10,574 nucleotides of DNA, taken from contig CAZWJH010000080.1 of the NCBI GenBank assembly GCA_964634755.1, positions 1 through 10,574 of the forward strand. Direction: 5' to 3'. This DNA comes from JALXDT01 sp964634755. GTDB taxonomy: Bacteria > Acidobacteriota > Aminicenantia > JAMOAD01. Under the pieces are notes generated by a model, which searched no databases, was not told the origin of the DNA, and was given only the letters and a program-made list of their open reading frames with translations. Position numbers and translations under genes: made by a program. Positions 6,237 through 10,574 of this stretch are shown piece after piece (the stretch's first letter is position 1; every line of letters begins with the position of its first letter).

Positions 6237-6518
6237 GTGAAAAAGAAATCAAAAATTGTAAAAAAGGCTTTGAAGTATGAAAAAACACAATCTAAAAAAC
6301 ACAAAGGAAAGTATCTTGGTGGCCCTGGTAAACCTGATTACCAGAGAGGAAAGAAAAAAGGAGAAATTAAAAATTGGAACCTGCCTGTTCATAGTGGAGT
6401 AATTAAAGATGCTAAACAAAAAGGAATTGATGAGATCATAAGTAAAAGTGGATTTACAAAACCTGCTAAAGCTTTGGCTAAAAAATATGGAATAAAACTA
6501 ATAACGAAGAAAAAATAA
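6237..6518 (+). CDS. small Mrr-like PD-(D/E)XK nuclease-fold protein
   Basis: 93 residues, very lysine-rich, from GTG 6237 with AGAAGGTG (6225-6232) as Shine-Dalgarno. The core GGPGKPDYQRGKKKGEIKNW (28-47) holds P33-D34 and E43-I44-K45, the PD...EXK metal-binding signature, here with only 8 residues between D and E. SKSGFTKPAKALAKKYGIKLI (69-89) matches the C-terminal half of Mrr/restriction-endonuclease-like folds, where a Gly-Phe-Thr turn is followed by a helix and a final strand. The first 25 residues are basic and probably DNA-contacting. The protein is shorter than free-standing nucleases and may be a minimal single-domain enzyme, a toxin effector, or a fragment of a longer protein. It sits 48 bases after the HNH relic and may share the toxin-antitoxin transcript. 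Family assignment moderate, activity untested. Confidence 0.7.
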   Translation: MKKKSKIVKKALKYEKTQSKKHKGKYLGGPGKPDYQRGKKKGEIKNWNLPVHSGVIKDAKQKGIDEIISKSGFTKPAKALAKKYGIKLITKKK

Positions 6519-6572
6519 ACCTTAAATAATTGCAGATGGTTTAAACCTGTAGAGTGAATTGGAGACAAACTA

Positions 6573-6670
6573 TTTTAGGACAAGACACTTAAAAAAAGCT
6601 GTTCGGCTGCTCTGCTGTTCGGCTTTATGGAGGCTTGTCAGCTCGGAGGCTGTTCCACAGCTCTGCTTTT
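6573..6670 (+). repeat. dispersed intergenic repeat, copy B
   Basis: Starts TTTTAGGACAAGA (6573-6585) like copy A, then AAAAAAGCTGTTCGGCTGC and a block from 6606 matching 4557-4600 (GCTGCTCTGCTGTTC, GCTTTATGGA, GCTCGGAG). It ends GCTCTGCTTTTT at about 6671. It lies in the gap between the small nuclease gene and the RloA promoter; no gene there. Confidence 0.75.
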
Positions 6671-6679
6671 TAAAACCCC

Positions 6680-6708
6680 TTGACAAATCATTTTTAATAT
6701 CGTATATT
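6680..6708 (+). promoter_or_regulatory. consensus sigma70 promoter of the RloA/RloB-like operon
   Basis: Perfect TTGACA at 6680-6685, 17-bp spacer, TATATT at 6703-6708. The Shine-Dalgarno GAGAGGTG (6728-6735) lies 7 bases before ATG 6743. It begins immediately after dispersed repeat copy B, so the ATPase operon has an independent promoter. Confidence 0.8.
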
Positions 6709-6742
6709 GTAAATGAATTGCAAAATTGAGAGGTGAAGTGCA

Positions 6743-8050
6743 ATGATATTAAATTTTTCAGTTACAAATTTTAGTTCCATTAAAGACAAAGTTACACTTT
6801 CGTTTGAAGCAAGCAAATCGGAAAAGCTTGAAAAATATTATGTGATAAAACCTGATGGGAAAACAAGAGTGCTTAAGCTTGCGATAATATACGGGCCGAA
6901 TGCTTCGGGGAAGACTAATATCCTTCGTGCTCTTAATTTTTTAAGATTATGTGTAGTTTCTCCTTTTCCAGATAAAACAAAGACTTTTGAGTTCCAACCA
7001 TTTCTCTTTGATGACCGCACGAGAGAAAGCAATACTATATTTGAAATAGAATTTTTTGCAAACAAAATCAAATACAGCTATTTTCTTGAACTTAACGATA
7101 AAGCTGTTGCATCTGAAAGACTTTATTATTATAATCCCAAAAAAGCATTGGTTTTTGAAAGGGACACAAATTTGAAAGAACAGGTGGCAAACATAAAGTT
7201 TGGCTCAAAGATAAAAATATCAAAAGAAAAACTTAATGCTTTAAAGGCAAACGCTTTATGGAATAACACAGTTTTGGGTGGTTATCTTAAGACAAATATT
7301 GAACAAAAGGAGCTCAAAGATGTAACGGATTGGTTTAAAATAAAATTAATGTGGACTGTTTTTCCAAATACATTATGGGATGAAATGTTTATCACACAGC
7401 TTATTAAAGATAATGCGAAAATAAAGGATTTCATAGTTGAGTTACTTAAAAAGGCTGATCTGAATATAAATGGTATTTCTTTTGAAAAAAAGAAAGTAAA
7501 AAATGATAGATTTTCTTTGCTTCAAAGCCTTTTGGGTATAAAACCTGAAAGTGCGAAAAATAACATCGGAAATGGCGAAAATGAGTCTGAGTATAATATT
7601 GTAGATGAGGTGTTTTTATATCATATTGTTGGTGAGAAAGAATATCCTCTTTCATTTAAAGATGAATCAGCGGGAACAAAAAGATACTTTGAGTTGGGAT
7701 ATTATTTATCTCTATTACTTTTACTTAATTCTGTTCTTCCGGTTGATGAGATTGAGTCATCTCTTCATCCTGATCTTATCAAACATTTTTTGCTAACCTT
7801 CCTTGTGAATTCCCAAGAATCCCAGCTCATAATAACAACACATCACCGAGAATTATTGATGGAAAAAGATATATTTAGAAATGATGTTATCTGGTTTACT
7901 GAAAAAAAGGGGGATAGTTCCACGGATCTTTTCTCTCTTGCTGATTTTGATACTTCTGTCATAAGAAACACAAGCTCTATTTACAATGCTTACAAGGTTG
8001 GTAAATTAGGAGCAGTACCTAATTTGAGCGACTATTTTATTAATTTTTAA
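6743..8050 (+). CDS. RloA-type AAA family ATPase (AAA_15/AAA_21, OLD/SMC-like)
   Basis: 435 residues, cytoplasmic ABC/SMC-type ATPase of the abortive-infection group. It opens MILNFSVTNFSSIKD, the usual RecF/OLD-like start. Walker A is GPNASGKT (51-58). The ABC-type signature lies at DESAGTKRYFEL (307-318), Walker B at LPVDEIESSLHP (332-343; D335, E336) and the switch histidine in IITTHHREL (363-371). A less conserved insert (about 160-290) separates the two ATPase halves. Length is normal. The start is fixed by GAGAGGTG and a strong promoter. The next gene starts 2 bases after the stop, so the two are translationally coupled. Homologous ATPase plus RloB pairs are known as AbiL-like or RloAB anti-phage systems, in which the ATPase is thought to sense infection and license the TOPRIM partner. 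Confidence 0.92.
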   Translation: MILNFSVTNFSSIKDKVTLSFEASKSEKLEKYYVIKPDGKTRVLKLAIIYGPNASGKTNILRALNFLRLCVVSPFPDKTKTFEFQPFLFDDRTRESNTIFEIEFFANKIKYSYFLELNDKAVASERLYYYNPKKALVFERDTNLKEQVANIKFGSKIKISKEKLNALKANALWNNTVLGGYLKTNIEQKELKDVTDWFKIKLMWTVFPNTLWDEMFITQLIKDNAKIKDFIVELLKKADLNINGISFEKKKVKNDRFSLLQSLLGIKPESAKNNIGNGENESEYNIVDEVFLYHIVGEKEYPLSFKDESAGTKRYFELGYYLSLLLLLNSVLPVDEIESSLHPDLIKHFLLTFLVNSQESQLIITTHHRELLMEKDIFRNDVIWFTEKKGDSSTDLFSLADFDTSVIRNTSSIYNAYKVGKLGAVPNLSDYFINF

Positions 8051-8052
8051 AA

Positions 8053-8628
8053 GTGCGTAAATTAAGAAGATTAAAAAAGGCGTATTTGATTCTTGTGGAG
8101 GGAGAAACTGAGGTCTGGTATTTTCAAATGATGAAAAGACACAAAGAGCTCAAAGATGTGAAAATTGAGCCTGAGCTTCCACAGAAAAGAAAATTGGAAG
8201 AATTGTTTAAAGAAGCTAAAGATAAAGCAAAAGATTATGATAAGGTCTTTGTTTTGGTTGATTTTGACAAAATATTGCAGGATAGTGCAGTGGAAAAATT
8301 TAAACAAGAAATCAAGAAAATAAGAAAAAACAGAAAAATTTCTCTCCTTGTAAATAACCCTTGTTTGGAATTCTGGTTTTTACTTCATTTCAAAGATACG
8401 GGCAAAGGATTTATTAATTGTGCAAAAGTAATAGCAGAATTAAAAAAATATTTGAGTGATTATGAAAAGAATAAGAAGTATTTTACAGGGGAGAGAGATA
8501 TTTATGGGAGATTAAAGGATAAATTGGAAAGAGCGATTAAAAATGGGAAAAGATTAGGTGAATTTGATATTAAAAATCCTTCAGCTTCAAAGGCTGAAAT
8601 TTATAGAATTTTTGAGGAAATAAGATAG
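8053..8628 (+). CDS. RloB-family TOPRIM-like protein
   Basis: 191 residues from GTG 8053, two bases after the ATPase stop and without an obvious Shine-Dalgarno, so translation is probably coupled. TOPRIM-type acidic motifs are E16 in ILVEGETEVWYF (13-24) and D70-F-D72 in VFVLVDFDK (65-73). The RloB signature NPCLEFWFLLHF (102-113) follows, and NPSASKAEIYRIFEEI (175-190) matches the family C-terminus. RloB is a predicted metal-dependent nuclease-like partner of RloA ATPases, first named from restriction-linked ORFs of Campylobacter and matching the second component of AbiL. All expected acidic residues are present, so it is probably active. The pair most likely causes abortive infection on phage attack; target nucleic acid unknown. 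Confidence 0.9.
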   Translation: MRKLRRLKKAYLILVEGETEVWYFQMMKRHKELKDVKIEPELPQKRKLEELFKEAKDKAKDYDKVFVLVDFDKILQDSAVEKFKQEIKKIRKNRKISLLVNNPCLEFWFLLHFKDTGKGFINCAKVIAELKKYLSDYEKNKKYFTGERDIYGRLKDKLERAIKNGKRLGEFDIKNPSASKAEIYRIFEEIR

Positions 8629-8633
8629 TTAAC

Positions 8634-8672
8634 AGATGAAAGTCAAAAGTAAAGGAGATGAAAGTCAAAAGT
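8634..8672 (+). repeat. tandem pair of a 17-bp repeat
   Basis: AGATGAAAGTCAAAAGT occurs at 8634-8650 and 8656-8672. Related AGTCAAAAGTAGA units recur at 8966-9000. These simple repeats follow the RloB stop and belong to the non-coding block between the convergent operons. Confidence 0.75.
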
Positions 8673-8715
8673 TGAAAGGTTAAAGGAACGGAACAAATAT
8701 TCCAACTTTCAAGCT
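8666..8715 (+). terminator. possible terminator hairpin after the RloB-like gene
   Basis: GTTGAAAG pairs with CTTTCAA, and an inner GGAA pairs with TTCC (around 8671-8712). A run of seven T follows shortly after, at about 8724-8730. The inner part is interrupted by unpaired bases, so efficiency is uncertain. Confidence 0.4.
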
Positions 8716-8840
8716 TCTGAAATTTTTTTGAACAATTCAACTATAATTCTTACGAGAATAGAAAAGTTTTCAATCCTTTTATCAAAACATCCTGTCCACA
8801 ATAATGACTTCTTCTATTAGCAATACCAAACTAAGATAGG

Positions 8841-8914
8841 AAAAGCCGAACGGCCCCAAGCAGCGTTTTACAAAGCCGAGCAGCACTCAGCTGAGCAGCC
8901 GTTCCAGCTTTTTT
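8841..8914 (+). terminator. long hairpin with T6 tail (candidate terminator within repeat copy C)
   Basis: A 13-bp stem with a small internal loop encloses a GC-rich 43-base loop and ends in TTTTTT (8909-8914). It lies between the convergent RloAB and SHOCT genes, so it may stop + strand transcription, although it is also a repeat-family member. Confidence 0.45.
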
Positions 8915-8967
8915 AAATTATTGCTCAGCTTACTATAATCTGTATCATTATTTGCTACCTAAAACAG
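8841..8967 (-). repeat. dispersed intergenic repeat, inverted copy C
   Basis: Read on the minus strand it begins CTGTTTTAGG (8958-8967). It later shows AAAAAAGCTGGAACGGCTGC and GCTGCTCGGCTTTG, the same order of elements as copies A and B. On + it forms a strong hairpin: AAAAGC 8841-8846 and GAACGGC 8848-8854 pair with GCCGTTC 8898-8904 and GCTTTT 8907-8912. An internal palindrome, CTCAGCTGAG, lies at 8886-8895. Confidence 0.7.
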
Positions 8968-9026
8968 TCAAAAGTAGAAAGTAGAAAGTCAAAAGTAGGA
9001 GTATTTCTCTTTTAGTTGGATTATTT

Positions 9027-9045
9027 TTGACAAATAAGGTGTCAA
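9027..9045. other. 6-bp inverted repeat TTGACA/TGTCAA
   Basis: TTGACA (9027-9032), 7-base loop, TGTCAA (9040-9045), 25 bases past the stop of the minus-strand SHOCT gene. It may help end that transcript, but no T-run follows on the minus strand. It also mimics -35 boxes on both strands without a spaced -10. Confidence 0.35.
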
Positions 9046-9069
9046 TATATTAAAAAAGATAAATTTCTA

Positions 9070-9678
9070 TTATATTTTCTCTAACAACTTTTTCTTTTTC
9101 TCTTCAAATTCTTCTTCTGTAAGTATTCCGGAATTTTTTAATTCCTCCAACTTTTTAATTAGGTTTATAATTTCGATTTTACTTGAGCCTTCATTTGTTT
9201 TGTTTTCTTTCTCTTCTGAGATTAACTTTTTATTTTCTTTCTCATCTTCTTCATTCACAGGTACCCTAAAAATAGCAAATAAGCTTACAATAGTTATTAT
9301 TATTGAAGAAAAAAGAATAACATATAGACCAATTCCCTTATTTCCCGAAAGATATGACATAAAATAAATAGTAAAAATTTCTATAAAAACACTTGCTACT
9401 GCAAGTTTGTAAAAGAGAGCTTTTTCTTTAGTTTCGTTAAGAGTAAAATAAATTGAAATTAATATCAGTACAAAAATCCAAAAGATACCCGCACGAGGGT
9501 GTAGAAAGTTAAAATTTGATATATACCAAAGAGAATACCAAAGATGAGAAAAGCCAGCGCGATCTGCAGCTTTTCCTGTTTCATTTGAAAAATTAAGAAG
9601 GAAGGATAAAAAACAAAGCATTAGTAAAAGAAATATAACAAAAGAAAACCTTTTTTTAAGATCTTTCACATTGGTCAT
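9070..9678 (-). CDS. four-TM membrane protein with C-terminal SHOCT domain
   Basis: 202 residues, read leftward from ATG at 9678, with AAAGGGGGAAAG (9679-9690) as Shine-Dalgarno. Four hydrophobic segments are predicted by eye at about 11-29, 63-79, 90-110 and 117-137. A highly charged linker follows (141-166, EEDEKENKK and similar). The end IINLIKKLEELKNSGILTEEEFEEKKKKLLEKI (170-202) is a clear SHOCT domain, a short helical hairpin often found at the C-terminus of membrane or secreted proteins and thought to mediate oligomerisation. With a short basic N-terminus, the SHOCT tail is probably cytoplasmic. It follows the HEPN-like gene by 24 bases and likely shares its promoter. The membrane part belongs to no family I recognise. 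Pairing a membrane protein with a HEPN protein recalls effector pairs but is not evidence of function. Confidence 0.75.
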   Translation of the reverse strand: MTNVKDLKKRFSFVIFLLLMLCFLSFLLNFSNETGKAADRAGFSHLWYSLWYISNFNFLHPRAGIFWIFVLILISIYFTLNETKEKALFYKLAVASVFIEIFTIYFMSYLSGNKGIGLYVILFSSIIITIVSLFAIFRVPVNEEDEKENKKLISEEKENKTNEGSSKIEIINLIKKLEELKNSGILTEEEFEEKKKKLLEKI

Positions 9679-9702
9679 CTTTCCCCCTTTTATAAAAATT
9701 AT

Positions 9703-10275
9703 TTATAAAAACTCAGCAATAGCCTCAATAACAAAGACTAAAACCATCATCGGACCGGATAAAGCATCCTCTGAAGGTTCGAGTTCATCTCCTTCGACGG
9801 CATTGTGAATCGGAATTACAACATTGTTTACAAACCATTTTTCAACCTTGGAAAAGATTCTTATACTTTCAAGTAGTAAATCTTTATCAATTCTTAAATT
9901 ATCATAAAAAACTATTTCATCTATATTATGGGCAACTTCATTTCTTTTCATTCTGAGGTCATGAAGTTTATCATAATCTCTCTTATCAAGTCCCCCCATC
10001 TTTTTAAGCCATTTTATATGAGCCAAAAAATAATCCTCATCAAGAGATAAAACATCTTTTTCATATTCTGACAAAACATCTCTTTTATTTTTGGACATTT
10101 TCAGAACTATATCTGTTACTCTATAAAAATCCTTAATATTATCGATAATTGATTTTTTCAAAAGCTCGTAAACAAAAAGATAAAAGGATGATTGGACCAA
10201 TTTTTTAGTGATAAGCTCTTTGTTTTTTAAATTTTTTAAGCTTTTTATTAAGTTTAAATCAATAATTTCCCCCAT
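9703..10275 (-). CDS. HEPN-like helical protein with RX4H motif
   Basis: 190 residues, almost entirely predicted helix. The central segment KLHDLRMKRNEVAHNIDEIVFYDNL (103-127) contains R111-N-E-V-A-H116, the RX4H motif of HEPN domains, many of which are metal-independent RNases in toxin-antitoxin, Abi and CRISPR effectors. The N-terminal half (1-60) is lysine-rich. The C-terminus (175-190) is hydrophobic (MMVLVFVIEAIAEFL) and could contact the membrane or the neighbouring TM protein. The ATG at 10275 has no Shine-Dalgarno, but a promoter places the transcript start at or next to it. First gene of a two-gene minus-strand operon. RNxxAH motifs also occur in non-catalytic HEPN proteins, so RNase activity is a hypothesis; no specific family name assigned. 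Confidence 0.65.
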   Translation of the reverse strand: MGEIIDLNLIKSLKNLKNKELITKKLVQSSFYLFVYELLKKSIIDNIKDFYRVTDIVLKMSKNKRDVLSEYEKDVLSLDEDYFLAHIKWLKKMGGLDKRDYDKLHDLRMKRNEVAHNIDEIVFYDNLRIDKDLLLESIRIFSKVEKWFVNNVVIPIHNAVEGDELEPSEDALSGPMMVLVFVIEAIAEFL

Positions 10276-10280
10276 GTTCT

Positions 10281-10309
10281 AAAATAGCATTGAGAAAACA
10301 AAAAGTCAA
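10281..10309 (-). promoter_or_regulatory. promoter of the HEPN-SHOCT operon, leaderless
   Basis: On the minus strand: TTGACT (10309-10304), 17-bp spacer, TGC-TATTTT (-10 at 10286-10281, extended). The start point would fall at about 10274-10275, the ATG itself, explaining the missing Shine-Dalgarno. Confidence 0.6.
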
Positions 10310-10334
10310 GAATTTTTTTTTACTTTGTGATTAC

Positions 10335-10348
10335 CACTATATATAGTG
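10335..10348. promoter_or_regulatory. 14-bp perfect palindrome, candidate operator
   Basis: CACTATATATAGTG lies between the divergent promoters at 10281-10309 (minus) and 10388-10416 (plus). It is flanked by near-symmetric GTGA (10327-10330) and TCAC (10352-10355). Position and symmetry suit a dimeric repressor; no regulator identified. Confidence 0.5.
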
Positions 10349-10387
10349 CCTTCACCCAAAACACCCCAAAATATTGTATTTTTTCTC

Positions 10388-10416
10388 TTGACAAATTTCT
10401 CTTTCTTGCTTATACT
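10388..10416 (+). promoter_or_regulatory. consensus sigma70 promoter of the partial right-end gene
   Basis: Perfect TTGACA (10388-10393), 17-bp spacer, TATACT (10411-10416). This predicts a 5' leader of about 80 nt before ATG 10502. Confidence 0.8.
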
Positions 10417-10429
10417 AATATATAAAGTA

Positions 10430-10487
10430 TCATTCCTCTGGTTTTATTTTATTCTTTCTTTTTCATCTTTTTTTCAAGGGGGAATGA
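10430..10487 (+). promoter_or_regulatory. long-range hairpin in the 5' leader of the right-end gene
   Basis: TCATTCCTC (10430-10438) can pair with GGGGAATGA (10479-10487): nine pairs, one of them G-U, closing a 40-base pyrimidine-rich loop. The Shine-Dalgarno GGAGGTG (10491-10497) lies just downstream. Possible translational or stability control; no known riboswitch recognised. Confidence 0.4.
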
Positions 10488-10501
10488 AAAGGAGGTGAAA
10501 A

Positions 10502-10574
10502 ATGAAAAAAAAGAAGGCGATTTTTGATATAGCATTCAAAGAGTTTAAAAATATTAACGTAGAAGAATTAAATA
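10502..10574 (+). CDS. partial CDS, N-terminus only, unknown product
   Basis: ATG 10502 preceded by a textbook Shine-Dalgarno GGAGGTG (10491-10497, 4 bases upstream) and a consensus promoter. The 24 visible residues read MKKKKAIFDIAFKEFKNI and on to NVEELN with no stop before the window end. The lysine-rich start and amphipathic pattern say nothing specific about function. The gene is transcribed divergently from the HEPN-SHOCT pair and may share control through the palindrome between them. Confidence 0.7.
   Translation, partial: MKKKKAIFDIAFKEFKNINVEELN

Noticed and set aside
6838..8307. Antisense and out-of-phase frames over the RloA/RloB genes
   Set aside because: The sense frames have full domain motifs and proper start signals; these do not.
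8629..9069. A possible small gene in the 441-base gap between the convergent operons
   Set aside because: I see only simple AGTCAAAAGT repeats, repeat copy C and hairpins; no frame with a ribosome binding site.

Overview
The window is AT-rich bacterial DNA. Its Shine-Dalgarno sequences are strong (GAGGTG or GGAGGTG), its promoters are sigma70-like with TTGACA/TATAAT elements 17 bp apart, and its lysine and arginine codons are AAA and AGA rich. No rRNA, tRNA or housekeeping gene is present, so I cannot assign a phylum. A long CRISPR array, dispersed intergenic repeats and many small defence-type genes fit a genomic defence island in an uncultured, possibly thermophilic, bacterium.

Left part (1-2294): a CRISPR array with 30 perfect 36-bp repeats, a 31st degenerate terminal repeat and 30 complete spacers of 34-43 nt. 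The 3' repeat end ATTGCGAC resembles the 8-nt crRNA handle, and the degenerate repeat is on the right. Both imply rightward transcription, with the leader (and any cas genes) off the left edge. The spacers are pyrimidine-rich on the + strand. The reverse complements of two of them carry a Shine-Dalgarno plus ATG, so the crRNAs would be antisense to mRNAs, which suits RNA-guided (type III-like) targeting.

2278-2879: a roughly 560-bp cassette carrying a four-helix-bundle (S23/IVP family) gene sits exactly in the terminal CRISPR repeat. It is flanked by a 21-bp direct duplication and has purine-rich/pyrimidine-rich imperfect inverted ends, so it looks like a small mobile element inserted into the array.

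3101-8628, all on the + strand: an AAA_14/DUF4143 ATPase; an XRE-HTH/Panacea antitoxin overlapping a RelE-like toxin; an HNH nuclease relic interrupted by an in-frame TAG; a 93-residue Mrr-like PD-(D/E)XK protein; and a RloA-type AAA ATPase coupled to a RloB-type TOPRIM protein (AbiL/RloAB-like anti-phage pair). GCTGTTCGGCT-type dispersed repeats lie at 4423-4610, 6573-6670 and, inverted, 8841-8967. They separate the modules.

Right part: a minus-strand pair made of a HEPN-like RX4H protein and a four-TM protein with a C-terminal SHOCT domain. It is divergent from a new + strand gene that starts at 10502 and runs off the window. A 14-bp perfect palindrome lies between the divergent promoters. 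The modules appear independently transcribed and probably act as separate immunity or addiction units gathered in one island.
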